Shown in pieces: positions 34,390 through 43,239 of a stretch of DNA of 64,000 nucleotides. The stretch is from an uncultured Sulfitobacter sp. (GTDB lineage: Bacteria > Pseudomonadota > Alphaproteobacteria > Rhodobacterales > Rhodobacteraceae): contig CALFWM010000024.1 in the NCBI GenBank assembly GCA_937928635.1, positions 1-64,000 on the forward strand, read 5' to 3'. A program made the translations under genes and the position numbers. The notes beneath the pieces are model-generated. The model did no database searches, had not been told where the DNA came from, and worked only from the letters and a program-made list of their open reading frames with translations. Position 1 is the stretch's first letter. The number at the start of each line of letters is the position of its first letter.

Positions 34390-35682
34390 TTACGCCAGCA
34401 CGCCGTCCGCCCCCAAGGTGGTTTTGCCGCCCAGATAGGGGGCCAGCACGTTGGGCAGGGTGACCGACCCATCGGCGTTTTGGCCGTTTTCCAGCACCGC
34501 AATCAAGCACCGCCCCACTGCAAGGCCGGAGCCATTCAGGGTGTGTACAAATTGGGGTTTGCCGCCTTCCGCCGGTTTGAACCTGGCGTTCATACGGCGG
34601 GCCTGAAAATCGCCCGTGGTGGAGACAGAAGAGATCTCACGATAGGTGTTTTGGCCCGGCACCCAGGCTTCGATGTCATAGGTGCGGCGCGCGCCAAACC
34701 CCATGTCGCCTGTGCACAGGATCACGGTGCGGTAGGGGATGCTCAGGCGTTCCAGAATGTCCTCCGCACAGTGCAGCATGCGTTTTTGTTCCGCATCGCT
34801 GTCTTGCGGCAGGGTAACGGAGACCATCTCCACCTTTTCAAACTGATGCTGGCGCAGCATGCCCGCCGTGTCGCGGCCCGCGCTGCCAGCCTCTGAGCGG
34901 AAGCATAGAGTGTGTGCGGTCATGCGGCGGGGCAGGTCACTTTCATTTAACGTATCGCCTGCGACGGTGTAGGTTAGCGGCACCTCGGAGGTGGGCACCA
35001 GCCACCAGCCATTGGTGGTCTGATAGCTGTCTTCGCCAAATTTTGGCAGTTTGTCCGTGCCATACATCGCCTCATCCCGCACCAGCACAGGCGAGTTGAC
35101 CTCTGTCAGGCCGTTTTCATCCACATGGGTGTCGATCATGAACTGTGCGAGCGCCCGGTGGATGCGGGCCACGGCCCCTTTGAGCATCACAAATCGCGCG
35201 CCTGAGGTTTTGCCCGCAGTTTCAAAATCCATCAGGGCGGCGACACCCGCGATCTCGTAATGCTCCTTTGGCTCAAAGTCGAAGTTGGGGATGGCGCCCC
35301 AACGGTTGACCTCGACATTGTCCGCTTCGTCCGCTCCGTCTGGCACGTCTTCCGCAGGGCTGTTGGGCAGGTGCGCCAGCATATCGGTGAGCTGAGCGTC
35401 CAGCTCTTTTGCCTCGCCCTGCATTGCGGCAACTTCGGCCTTTTTGTCGGACACCAGGGCGCGCAGGCGTTCAAATTCCGCCTCGTCCCCTTTGGCCTTG
35501 GCGGCACCAACCTCTTTGGACGCCTTGTTTTGCTCTGCCTGTGCGGCCTCTGCCGCAGCAATCTTGGCGCGCCGAGCGCTGTCAAGCTCAAGCACGGACG
35601 AGGACATCGGTGCATCCCCGCGCCGCGCCAGGGCGGCGTCAAAAGCATCAGGATTGTCACGGATGGCGCGAATGTCGTGCAT
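34390..35682 (-). CDS. serS: Serine-tRNA ligase
   Basis: A 430-residue class II aminoacyl-tRNA synthetase. The N-terminal helical arm that contacts tRNA-Ser (about residues 30-110) is rich in Ala, Glu and Lys. Motif 1 is near [18 protein letters not shown], motif 2 is [25 protein letters not shown], and motif 3 is [17 protein letters not shown]. The family's usual length and motifs are all present. It is divergent from yajC. Confidence 0.96.
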   Translation of the reverse strand: MHDIRAIRDNPDAFDAALARRGDAPMSSSVLELDSARRAKIAAAEAAQAEQNKASKEVGAAKAKGDEAEFERLRALVSDKKAEVAAMQGEAKELDAQLTDMLAHLPNSPAEDVPDGADEADNVEVNRWGAIPNFDFEPKEHYEIAGVAALMDFETAGKTSGARFVMLKGAVARIHRALAQFMIDTHVDENGLTEVNSPVLVRDEAMYGTDKLPKFGEDSYQTTNGWWLVPTSEVPLTYTVAGDTLNESDLPRRMTAHTLCFRSEAGSAGRDTAGMLRQHQFEKVEMVSVTLPQDSDAEQKRMLHCAEDILERLSIPYRTVILCTGDMGFGARRTYDIEAWVPGQNTYREISSVSTTGDFQARRMNARFKPAEGGKPQFVHTLNGSGLAVGRCLIAVLENGQNADGSVTLPNVLAPYLGGKTTLGADGVLA

Positions 35683-35900
35683 GGGTTTGGTCCTCTTGAG
35701 GGGTGAATCGTCTGGGTTGCCTTATGCCTCAATCCGCAGGGCGGGGGTAGGGGATGCATCCATGGCGTAAATGGCTGCGGTTTTCACCTGTTTGCCTGAC
35801 CTTTCAACCTTGCACACACCCCCACCCCCGCTTAGGTTCTGGCAAACCTCAGCCAGCGCGCCAATGCGTGCCAATGACCAGCAATAAAAGGACCTCTCCT

Positions 35901-36179
35901 ATGGAAGGCATCCAGTCATTCGTCCCTCTGATCCTGATCTTTGGTATCATGTATTTTCTGCTGATCCGCCCTCAGCAAAAGAAGGTAAAAGAACACCAGG
36001 CCATGGTGGCCGCCCTGCGTCGCGGTGATCAAGTCGTCACCCAAGGCGGGGTGATCGGTAAGGTTGTCAAAGTCAAAGACGACGGTGAAGTTGAGGTTGA
36101 GATCGCTGATGGCGTGAAAATCCGTGTTGTGCAATCCACCATCGCCACTGTTGTGTCCAAAACCGAACCGGCGAAGTAA
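35901..36179 (+). CDS. yajC: Preprotein translocase subunit YajC
   Basis: A 92-residue single-span subunit that works with SecDF. A membrane helix (FVPLILIFGIMYFLLIRP) is followed by QQKKVKEHQAMVAAL, RGDQVVTQGGVIGKVVKV and a C-terminal VVQSTIATVV strand. The ATG at 35901 is chosen from the family N-terminus; upstream in-frame starts would add a non-homologous tail. It starts a run with secD and secF. Confidence 0.93.
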   Translation: MEGIQSFVPLILIFGIMYFLLIRPQQKKVKEHQAMVAALRRGDQVVTQGGVIGKVVKVKDDGEVEVEIADGVKIRVVQSTIATVVSKTEPAK

Positions 36180-36239
36180 CCCGCAGGTTTCCACCCTCGC
36201 GCACGCGCCCTCCGGCAGGCTAGTTAAAAAGGCGACCCG

Positions 36240-37919
36240 ATGCTTCAGATTGATATGTGGAAGCGCATCCTGATTGTGCTGACCTGTGCTGCGGGTCTGT
36301 GGTTGGCGATGCCAAACGCATTTTACGGTCCCGTCGAGATGCACAATGATGCGGTCGAGATGATCGAGCGCAATGTCTCGGACGCTGAATTGGCAAGTAA
36401 GAAGCTAACGCGTGCTGATCTTGAGGCGCAGCGCGCGCTGTGGCCTGATTGGTTGCCCTCCAGGCTGGTCAATCTTGGTCTTGATCTGCGCGGCGGAGCG
36501 CATCTGTTGGCTGAGGTCAAGCTGGAAGATGTCTATGCCAGCCGCATAAAGGCCACCTGGCCAGAAGTGCGCGATGCGCTGCGTGCCATCACGCCCGTGC
36601 GCCGCCAGCAATCCCCTGAGGATGAGCTGCGCGTGCGGTTGAACGACCCCGAGAAAATGACCGAAGCCCTTGAAATTGTACGTACTTTGGCGCGGCCGGT
36701 GCAGTCTTTGACCGGGGCGATCAACAACGACATTGAGGTCAGCGGGAGCGACGGGATCATCACCGTGACCCTGTCCGAGGCAGAAAAAACCGCCACGGAT
36801 GAGCGCACGATGCAGCAAAGCCTTGAGATCATTCGTCGCCGGATTGACGAGGTTGGCACGCGCGAACCCACGATCCAGCGTCAGGGGGCAGAGCGGATTT
36901 TGATCCAGGTGCCGGGGGTCGGATCAGCCTCTGAGCTGAAGGACATCATTGGCACCACGGCGCAGCTGACCTTTAACCCGGTTGTGTCGCGCGGGGCGGA
37001 CCCCAACGCCAACCCCGGCATCGGCAATGAGGTTGTGCCCTCTATTGATGAACCCGGCGCGTTTTATATCATCGAATCCGCGCCCGTTGTGACGGGTGAA
37101 GAGCTGGTCGATGCCCAGCCCGCGTTTGACCAAAACGGTCAGCCTGCGGTGAATTTCCGCTTTAACACCACCGGCGCGCGCAAATTTGGTGACTACACAG
37201 CACAAAACATCGGCGCGCCTTTTGCGATTGTGCTGGATGACGAGGTCATCAGCGCCCCAACCATCCAAAGCCACATTCCGGGTGGGTCCGGCATTATCAC
37301 CGGTAACTTTAGCGTTGAGGAAAGCACCAACCTTGCTGTGCTGCTGCGCGCCGGTGCCTTGCCGGCAGAGCTGACATTTGTGGAAGAACGCACCATCGGC
37401 CCGGAACTGGGCCAGGACAGCATTGATGCGGGCAAGGTTGCCACCGTTGTGGCTTTTGTCGCCGTGCTGTTTTTCATGTTTGCGAGCTATGGGCTGTTCG
37501 GGATATTCGCCAACATTGCGCTGATCATCAACGTCGGTATGATCTTTGGCTTGCTGAGCCTGATCGGGGCCACGCTGACCCTTCCCGGGATTGCCGGGAT
37601 AGTCCTGACTGTGGGCATGGCGGTGGATGCCAACGTGTTGATTTTTGAGCGTATTCGCGAAGAACTCAAGACGGCCAAAGGGCCTGCGCGCGCCATTGAA
37701 CTGGGCTATGAAAAGGCGCTGTCGGCCATTCTGGATGCCAATATCACCACCTTTATTACGGCGGTGATCCTGTTTGCCATGGGTTCCGGCCCGGTGCGCG
37801 GCTTTGCGATCACGCTGGGTCTGGGCATTCTGACATCTGTCTTCACCGCGATCTTTGTGACCCGCCTGATGGTGGTGATCTGGTTTGAGCGCAAACGTCC
37901 CAAAACAATCGAGGTCTGA
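36240..37919 (+). CDS. secD: Protein translocase subunit SecD
   Basis: A 559-residue RND-type secretion subunit that uses the proton gradient to pull proteins through SecYEG. Motifs: NLGLDLRGGAHLLAEV after the first helix, the P1 periplasmic head, and the SecD signature near GPELGQDSIDAGK. The conserved TLPGIAGIVLTVGMAVDANVLIFERIREEL (Asp in VDANVL) is in the membrane part. secF follows after three bases. Confidence 0.95.
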   Translation: MLQIDMWKRILIVLTCAAGLWLAMPNAFYGPVEMHNDAVEMIERNVSDAELASKKLTRADLEAQRALWPDWLPSRLVNLGLDLRGGAHLLAEVKLEDVYASRIKATWPEVRDALRAITPVRRQQSPEDELRVRLNDPEKMTEALEIVRTLARPVQSLTGAINNDIEVSGSDGIITVTLSEAEKTATDERTMQQSLEIIRRRIDEVGTREPTIQRQGAERILIQVPGVGSASELKDIIGTTAQLTFNPVVSRGADPNANPGIGNEVVPSIDEPGAFYIIESAPVVTGEELVDAQPAFDQNGQPAVNFRFNTTGARKFGDYTAQNIGAPFAIVLDDEVISAPTIQSHIPGGSGIITGNFSVEESTNLAVLLRAGALPAELTFVEERTIGPELGQDSIDAGKVATVVAFVAVLFFMFASYGLFGIFANIALIINVGMIFGLLSLIGATLTLPGIAGIVLTVGMAVDANVLIFERIREELKTAKGPARAIELGYEKALSAILDANITTFITAVILFAMGSGPVRGFAITLGLGILTSVFTAIFVTRLMVVIWFERKRPKTIEV

Positions 37920-37922
37920 GAA

Positions 37923-38891
37923 ATGCGTCTACGTCTGGTCAAGCAAGACACGAACTTCGATTTCTTCAAGCGCTGGAAGATGTGGCTGGGCATTTCGGGG
38001 CTGATGATGGTCATCGCCTTTATCAGCTTTATGATTCAGGGACTGAATTTCGGCATTGATTTCCGCGGTGGGACAACCATCCGCACGGACAGCAACCAAC
38101 CGGTTGTGGTGGCAGAATACCGCGATGCGCTGGCCCCGTTGGAGCTGGGCGATGTTTCCATCAGCGAAGTGTTCGACCCCACGTTTGAGGATGATCAGTT
38201 TGTTGCAATGATCCGCATTCAGGCCCAGGAAGGCGAAGAGGCGATCAATTCGGGCACTGTTGAGGCGATCATGAGCGCTCTGCGCACGGTGCACCCTGAA
38301 ATCAAGGAAAGCGCGGTGGAATCCGTGGGCCCCAAAGTATCGGGTGAGTTGATCCAGACGGCGGTCATCGCGGTGGTGCTCGCGATTGGGGCCGTGTTGA
38401 TTTACATCTGGTTAAGGTTTGAGTGGCAGTTTGCGGCCGGGGCTGTGTTGGCCTTGGTGCATGATGTGATCCTGACCATTGGGATATTCTCGGAATTTGA
38501 AATCAAGTTCGATCTGGCCATTATCGCGGCCTTGCTGACCATCGTGGGCTATTCGTTGAATGATACCGTGGTTGTGTTTGACCGCGTGCGGGAAAACCTG
38601 CGCAAATACAAGAAACGCCCTTTGAACGAGGTGCTGAACATCTCGATCAATGAAACCCTTAGCCGGACGTTCATGACCTCTGTCACCACGCTGCTGGCGT
38701 TGATTGCGCTGTTTGTGCTGGGCGGGGATGTGATCCGTGGGTTTGTCTTTGCGATGATCTGGGGCGTGATTGTGGGGACCTACAGTTCCATCTTTGTGGC
38801 CTCTGCGGTGCTGCTCTATTTTGGCGTGAAACGCGACTGGTCCAAGCCCGACGTGAATGCGGGCAATCAATACGCCAACATTGATGCCTGA
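37923..38891 (+). CDS. secF: Protein translocase subunit SecF
   Basis: A 322-residue partner of SecD. It shows GLNFGIDFRGGTTI after helix 1, VGPKVSGELIQTA, and the conserved TIVGYSLNDTVVVFDRVREN helix. The C-terminal helices end in VASAVLLYFG. Three bases separate it from secD. Its stop overlaps the ATG of the next transporter gene. Confidence 0.95.
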   Translation: MRLRLVKQDTNFDFFKRWKMWLGISGLMMVIAFISFMIQGLNFGIDFRGGTTIRTDSNQPVVVAEYRDALAPLELGDVSISEVFDPTFEDDQFVAMIRIQAQEGEEAINSGTVEAIMSALRTVHPEIKESAVESVGPKVSGELIQTAVIAVVLAIGAVLIYIWLRFEWQFAAGAVLALVHDVILTIGIFSEFEIKFDLAIIAALLTIVGYSLNDTVVVFDRVRENLRKYKKRPLNEVLNISINETLSRTFMTSVTTLLALIALFVLGGDVIRGFVFAMIWGVIVGTYSSIFVASAVLLYFGVKRDWSKPDVNAGNQYANIDA

Positions 38892-39639
38892 CATTCTGGC
38901 ACAGGCGCTCGCCACTGAGGGCCTGATCTGGCTGGTCATTGCGGTGTTCGTTGCGGGTCTTGTGCGCGGGTTTGCGGGCTTTGGCTCTGCGATGATCATC
39001 ATGCCTGCGGCGGCAGCGGTGCTGAGCCCGGTGGAGGCGGTGCTTTTTATGTCCGCGACAGAGCTGATCGGCCCCTTGCCCAACCTGCGCTCGGCCTGGC
39101 GCACCGCCGCGCGCCGCGATGTTAGCCTGCTGATGATCGGCGCTGTGCTGGCCTTGCCCTTTGGGCTGTGGTGGCTGTCGAGCGTCAACCCGGTGATCTT
39201 TGGCTGGGCGGTTTCCCTGATCGTGCTGACGCTTTTGGTGTTGCTGATGACGGGCTGGCGCTTTCGCGGTGAACTGACGCGTAATATGACCATCGGGGCG
39301 GGGGCGCTGGGTGGCTTCATGACGGGGATTTCGGGCTTGCCGGGGCCGCCCGTGATCATGCTTTACATGGCCAGCACCCTGCCGATTTCGGTGATCCGCG
39401 CGAATTTTCTGCTCTATTTGCTGGCAATTGATCTGGTTCTGTTTCCCGTGTTGTGGCTGATTGGCCTGATGGTCTGGGAAATTGTCGTGCTGGGCTTGAT
39501 GGTTGGTGTGGTGAATTTTGTCGGCAATGCGGTGGGCGGACTGTTGTTTAACCCCAATGCGGAGCGGATGTTTCGCACGGTGGCCTATCTGATCATTGCC
39601 ACATCGGCTATTCTGGGTCTGCCATTGTGGAAAGGGTGA
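38884..39639 (+). CDS. TSUP-family transporter (second copy)
   Basis: A 251-residue polytopic protein of the TauE/SafE family. Its N-terminal half carries GLVRGFAGFGSAMIIMPAAAAV and the second repeat GGFMTGISGLPGPPVIMLYM. The ATG at 38884 overlaps the secF TGA. It is only distantly similar to the copy at 3656. Substrate unknown. It is probably co-transcribed from yajC to the Mth938-like gene. Confidence 0.85.
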   Translation: MPDILAQALATEGLIWLVIAVFVAGLVRGFAGFGSAMIIMPAAAAVLSPVEAVLFMSATELIGPLPNLRSAWRTAARRDVSLLMIGAVLALPFGLWWLSSVNPVIFGWAVSLIVLTLLVLLMTGWRFRGELTRNMTIGAGALGGFMTGISGLPGPPVIMLYMASTLPISVIRANFLLYLLAIDLVLFPVLWLIGLMVWEIVVLGLMVGVVNFVGNAVGGLLFNPNAERMFRTVAYLIIATSAILGLPLWKG

Positions 39640-39643
39640 CACC

Positions 39644-39997
39644 ATGCGTCTGAACGAAGTCGTTTTTACCGATGCGAAACCCGTGGAAAGCTACGGGCCC
39701 GGGTTCTTCCGCATTGGTGGTGAGATTGTGCAGGGCGCGATGATTGTCAGTGCCAGAGGTATCCAGAGCTGGGCAGGGTTTCACGACCCGGAGGCCGTCC
39801 TGGCCCTCGCGCAGGAGGCGGATGTGGTTTTTGTCGGGACGGGTGCGGATGTGGCCCATCTGCCGGATAGCCTGCGTGACCCTTTGGAAGCGGCAGGTCT
39901 GGGGGTTGAGGCGATGTCTTCCTCTGCCGCCTGTCGCACCTACAACGTGCTGTTGAGCGAAGGGCGCCGCATCGCGCTGGCCGTTTTACCTGTATGA
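39644..39997 (+). CDS. Mth938-like domain protein
   Basis: A 117-residue protein of the Mth938/DUF498 fold, related to the mitochondrial complex I assembly factor NDUFAF3. Conserved segments: YGPGFFRIGGEIVQGAMIVSARG, DVVFVGTGADVAHLP and VEAMSSSAACRTYNVLLSEGRRIALAVLP. In alphaproteobacteria it is usually found next to secDF. The ATG at 39644 starts four bases after the transporter stop. Its role here is inferred. Confidence 0.85.
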   Translation: MRLNEVVFTDAKPVESYGPGFFRIGGEIVQGAMIVSARGIQSWAGFHDPEAVLALAQEADVVFVGTGADVAHLPDSLRDPLEAAGLGVEAMSSSAACRTYNVLLSEGRRIALAVLPV

Positions 39998-40000
39998 GAG

Positions 40001-40135
40001 GTCAGGCGGGCCAAGGCCCGCCTGACGGAGGTTTGCGGGTCAGAGCTGCCGGGCGGCGCGCTCGGATGGTGTGGGATGAGTTTATTGGAAGGGTGAAAGG
40101 GGAGGGCGGCTGCGTAAGGCGGGCCTTGGCCCGCC
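40001..40135. repeat. Mosaic of two hairpins and a dispersed repeat
   Basis: First hairpin: a perfect 12-bp stem at 40001-40026 (GTCAGGCGGGCC, loop AA). Second: GGCGGGCC / GGCCCGCC at 40118-40135. Between them lies a 23-base segment (40077-40099, including TTTATTGGAAGGGTGAAAG) repeated exactly at 59607-59629. The hairpins share the GGCGGGCC arm. It separates the Mth938-like gene from ccmA and may act as a terminator or mRNA-end structure. Confidence 0.6.
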
Positions 40136-40177
40136 CCCCCCCTTTTCTTCGCACGCGACAATGGGTAGGGCTCTTAA

Positions 40178-40795
40178 ATGGAAATGCGTGTTTCAGATCT
40201 AAGTCTTGCCCGGGGCGGCATGCCGGTATTGACCGGGGTATCCTTTCGCGTTTCTTCCGGTGCGGCTTTGATCCTGCGGGGGCCCAATGGTGCGGGAAAA
40301 ACCACGTTGCTACGCACGCTGGCCGGGTTGCAGGCCCCGCTGACAGGCGAGATCATCGGCACCGAAGATCAAATCGCCTATGCCGGTCATGCCGATGGGC
40401 TCAAGGCGATGCTCAGTGTCACGGAAAATCTGATTTTTTGGGCGGAGGTTTTTGGCCATTCTGATATTTCCAGAGCCTTGCAGGCCTACGCCCTGGAGCC
40501 GCTTGCCGACCGTTTGGCAGGCACGCTTTCTGCCGGTCAAAAGCGCCGGTTGGGTCTTGCCCGCCTTTTGGTGACCGGGCGGCCGATTTGGGTGCTGGAT
40601 GAACCCACTGTGTCGCTTGACACGGATGCGGTGATGCAATTTGCCGACGCCGTGCGCGCGCATCTGGCGGGTGGTGGCATTGCTCTGATCGCAACCCACA
40701 TCGACCTTGGGATCAAGGCGGATGTGCTCGACATCACCCCCTTTCGCGCCACCAGCACAACCCGTGCAGGCGCAAGTGATGAGGCGTTTTTGTGA
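40178..40795 (+). CDS. ccmA: Haem exporter ATPase CcmA
   Basis: A 205-residue ABC ATPase that powers release of haem-CcmE for cytochrome c maturation. Walker [10 protein letters not shown] (about residue 36), signature [14 protein letters not shown], Walker [12 protein letters not shown] and the switch His in ATHID are all present. It leads ccmABCDG, and its stop overlaps the GTG of ccmB. Confidence 0.94.
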   Translation: MEMRVSDLSLARGGMPVLTGVSFRVSSGAALILRGPNGAGKTTLLRTLAGLQAPLTGEIIGTEDQIAYAGHADGLKAMLSVTENLIFWAEVFGHSDISRALQAYALEPLADRLAGTLSAGQKRRLGLARLLVTGRPIWVLDEPTVSLDTDAVMQFADAVRAHLAGGGIALIATHIDLGIKADVLDITPFRATSTTRAGASDEAFL

Positions 40796-41448
40796 AGGCG
40801 CTTTTGCAACGTGACCTGCGCCTTGCCCTGCGGGCGGGCGGTGGCTTTGGCCTTGCTCTGGCGTTCTTTTTGATCGTGGTGGTATTGGTGCCCTTTAGCG
40901 TGGGGCCTGAGACAGATCTGCTCAGCACCATCGCACCCGGTGTGTTGTGGCTGGGGGCCTTGCTGGCCTGTTTGCTGTCTCTCGACCGTTTGCTGGCGCT
41001 GGATTTTGAGGACGGTACGTTGGATTTGCTGGTCACGGCCCCTCTGCCATTGGAGGCCGCCCTGAGCGTCAAGGCGCTGGCGCATTGGGTGACCACGGGA
41101 TTGCCGCTGGTGCTGGCCGCGCCGGTACTGGGGCTGATGTTGAACGTGCCAGGCGGCGGATATTTCTGGCTGGTGATCTCGCTGGCCCTTGGCACACCGG
41201 CCCTGTCGGTGATTGGCACCTTTGGTGCGGCCCTGACTGTGGGCATCAAGCGGGGTGGGTTGCTGTTGTCCCTGCTGGTGCTGCCACTTTACGTGCCAAC
41301 CCTGATTTTCGGGGCAGAAGCGGCGCGGCGCGGTGCGGCGGGGCTGGAGGCAAGCACGCCCCTGCTGCTGCTTGCGGGGATCACGCTCGCCTGCGTTGCC
41401 TGCATGCCTTTTGCCTCGGCGGCGGTGCTGCGTATGGGGTTAAAATGA
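40792..41448 (+). CDS. ccmB: Haem exporter permease CcmB
   Basis: A 218-residue inner-membrane subunit with six hydrophobic segments. It opens [19 protein letters not shown], and has [27 protein letters not shown], the CcmB hallmark loop. It starts with GTG at 40792, overlapping the ccmA TGA. It works with CcmA, CcmC and CcmD. Confidence 0.93.
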   Translation: MKALLQRDLRLALRAGGGFGLALAFFLIVVVLVPFSVGPETDLLSTIAPGVLWLGALLACLLSLDRLLALDFEDGTLDLLVTAPLPLEAALSVKALAHWVTTGLPLVLAAPVLGLMLNVPGGGYFWLVISLALGTPALSVIGTFGAALTVGIKRGGLLLSLLVLPLYVPTLIFGAEAARRGAAGLEASTPLLLLAGITLACVACMPFASAAVLRMGLK

Positions 41449-41500
41449 ACGCACGATTTCTTGCATTGAGACAATCGCCTTTGGAGGCTACATAACCTTT

Positions 41501-42235
41501 ATGTCGATATGGTCATATGCAAATCCGGTGAAATTCCTCGCGCTCAGTGCCCGTGTGCAACCGGTGCTTTGGGGCGCGGCGGGGGGCTGCGTTTGTCTTG
41601 GGCTGATTTGGGGCTTTTTCGGAACGCCCGATGACGCGCGCCAGGGGTCGACGGTCAAGATCATCTATCTGCACGTTCCCGCTGCGTTGATGGCGATCAA
41701 CGCCTGGTTCATGATGTTGGTTGCCTCTTTGATCTGGTTGATCCGGCGTCATCACGTGAGCGCGCTGGCGGCCAAGGCGGCGGCACCCGTGGGGGTTGTG
41801 ATGACAGTGATTGCCTTGGTGACCGGCGCGATCTGGGGCCAGCCGATGTGGGGCACCTGGTGGGCGTGGGACCCGCGCCTGACCTCATTCCTGATCCTGT
41901 TTCTGTTCTACCTGGGCTACATTGCCCTTTGGGAAGCGGTCGAAGACCCTGACACCGCCGCTGATCTGACCTCGGTTTTGTGCCTTGTTGGCTCCGTCTT
42001 TGCGATTCTTTCACGTTATGCGGTCAACTTCTGGAACCAGGGGCTGCATCAAGGCACCTCTGTGCCTGTGGCCACGGGCGGGCGCACGGTGGCGGATGTA
42101 TTCTGGTATCCTTTGCTGATCTCCATGGTGGGGTTTGGTCTGTTGTTTATCGCGATGGTATTTTACCGCACGGGCACTGAAATCAGCCTGCGCCGGGCCG
42201 CCGCCTTGCGCGCGCGCAGTGACGGAAAGGCCTGA
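41501..42235 (+). CDS. ccmC: Haem transport protein CcmC
   Basis: A 244-residue membrane protein that attaches haem to CcmE. The tryptophan-rich WWD-like motif WGQPMWGTWWAWDPRLTS is present, with conserved His in IIYLHVPAA and in the later NQGLHQGTSV segment. Six helices are visible. 52 bases separate it from ccmB. Confidence 0.95.
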   Translation: MSIWSYANPVKFLALSARVQPVLWGAAGGCVCLGLIWGFFGTPDDARQGSTVKIIYLHVPAALMAINAWFMMLVASLIWLIRRHHVSALAAKAAAPVGVVMTVIALVTGAIWGQPMWGTWWAWDPRLTSFLILFLFYLGYIALWEAVEDPDTAADLTSVLCLVGSVFAILSRYAVNFWNQGLHQGTSVPVATGGRTVADVFWYPLLISMVGFGLLFIAMVFYRTGTEISLRRAAALRARSDGKA

Positions 42236-42237
42236 AC

Positions 42238-42396
42238 ATGCTGCCAGAGCTTGGAAAATACGCCGCCGAAGTGATCTCGGCCTACGGGGTATCTATCGCG
42301 ATGCTGCTGGCACTGGTTGTGCTGACCCTGCGGCGCGGACGGCGTGCACGCGCGACCCTGCGATTGGCGGAACAAGAGGCAAAGCGTGATGGTTAG
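42238..42396 (+). CDS. ccmD: Haem exporter protein CcmD
   Basis: A 52-residue single-span protein (LPELGKYAAEVISAYGVSIA, then a Leu/Val helix, then RRGRRARATLRLAEQEAKRDG). It stabilises the CcmABC complex. The ATG is two bases after the ccmC stop, and the stop overlaps the ccmG ATG. The basic, coiled C-terminus is typical of CcmD. Confidence 0.85.
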   Translation: MLPELGKYAAEVISAYGVSIAMLLALVVLTLRRGRRARATLRLAEQEAKRDG

Positions 42397-42925
42397 ACCC
42401 CTGATGCTGGCCCCGCCGCTGATTTTTGCAGGCTTTGTCGCGCTCGCGGCCGTTGGCATGTTTCGCGATGATCCTGATGATCTGCCCTCCACGCTGATTG
42501 GTCAGGCCGCCCCGGGCGTGCCGGAAAAACCCTTGGAAGGTTTTGCACCTGCCACAGCAGAAATGCTGGCGGACGGTCAGGTCACGCTGGTGAATTTCTG
42601 GGCCAGCTGGTGCCCTCCGTGCCGCGCGGAACATCCCAAACTGCTGGAACTTCAGGGGCAGGGCGTGCCGATTGTCGGCATCAACTTCAAAGATCAGGCG
42701 GGCACGGCGTCAGGCTATCTGCGCGAGGATGGCAACCCCTTTGTCGGGGTTAGTTTTGACCCGCAGGGGCGCACCGCAATTGACTGGGGTGTGACGGCCC
42801 CGCCGGAGACGTTTATTCTGGATGGCGATGGCACCGTGCTGTTCCGCTATGCAGGGCCGCTGATTGGCAGTGACTATGAACAGCGGTTTTTGCCGGCATT
42901 GAAAGGCGCGATGAAGACCCCCTAA
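42389..42925 (+). CDS. ccmG: Thiol:disulfide oxidoreductase CcmG
   Basis: A 178-residue periplasmic thioredoxin-like protein (DsbE) that reduces apocytochrome c cysteines. It has an N-terminal anchor (LAPPLIFAGFVALAAVGMF), the catalytic motif WASWCPPCRAEHP and the family-specific cis-Pro segment GVTAPPETFILDGDG. The ATG at 42389 overlaps ccmD. It ends the ccm operon; a GC hairpin (42915-42932) lies at its stop, but without a strong T-run. Confidence 0.92.
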   Translation: MVRPLMLAPPLIFAGFVALAAVGMFRDDPDDLPSTLIGQAAPGVPEKPLEGFAPATAEMLADGQVTLVNFWASWCPPCRAEHPKLLELQGQGVPIVGINFKDQAGTASGYLREDGNPFVGVSFDPQGRTAIDWGVTAPPETFILDGDGTVLFRYAGPLIGSDYEQRFLPALKGAMKTP

Positions 42926-42947
42926 GGGGTCTCCTACGCAATACTCA

Positions 42948-43070
42948 TTACTTACAGGTTGCCTTGCTGTCGCAAGAAAACGACGTGCTTTGCGACGCTG
43001 TGGCAGTTGCGCCATGGATCGCCAACGCGGCGATTAACAGGGTAGGGAAAAGGATCAGAATTATGCGCAT
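42948..43070 (-). CDS. Short exported peptide
   Basis: A 40-codon frame on the minus strand. It begins MRIILILFPTLLIAALAI, a typical signal sequence, with a cut likely after GATATA, and ends SFSCDSKATCK with two cysteines. It stands alone between ccmG and acnA. The CAGGTA just before the ATG is a weak ribosome site. No family recognised. Confidence 0.45.
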   Translation of the reverse strand: MRIILILFPTLLIAALAIHGATATASQSTSFSCDSKATCK

Positions 43071-43183
43071 TACCTGAAAAAGAACCCTGATTACTCGTTA
43101 CATGGGTGGGATAGCAGGCCGCTTGCGTCATTTTCAGGGGAAAAAATGCGGTGCTGCGTCACATTGGACCGCAGCCAGAATGA

Positions 43184-43215
43184 AAAAGACCCCGGAACAC
43201 TGTCCGGGGTCTTTT
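43184..43215 (-). terminator. Intrinsic terminator of acnA
   Basis: A 13-bp stem AAAAGACCCCGGA / TCCGGGGTCTTTT with a 6-base loop. It lies 25 bases past the acnA stop and has A/T tails on both sides, so it could work both ways. Confidence 0.85.
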
Positions 43216-43239
43216 CATCTTGGCGTGTCGCAGCAGGCC

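Larger units (their letters stand above)
42926..43239. other. Intergenic region between ccmG and acnA
   Basis: These 314 bases hold the short minus-strand peptide gene (42948-43070) and the acnA terminator (43184-43215). Nothing else was recognised. Confidence 0.5.
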
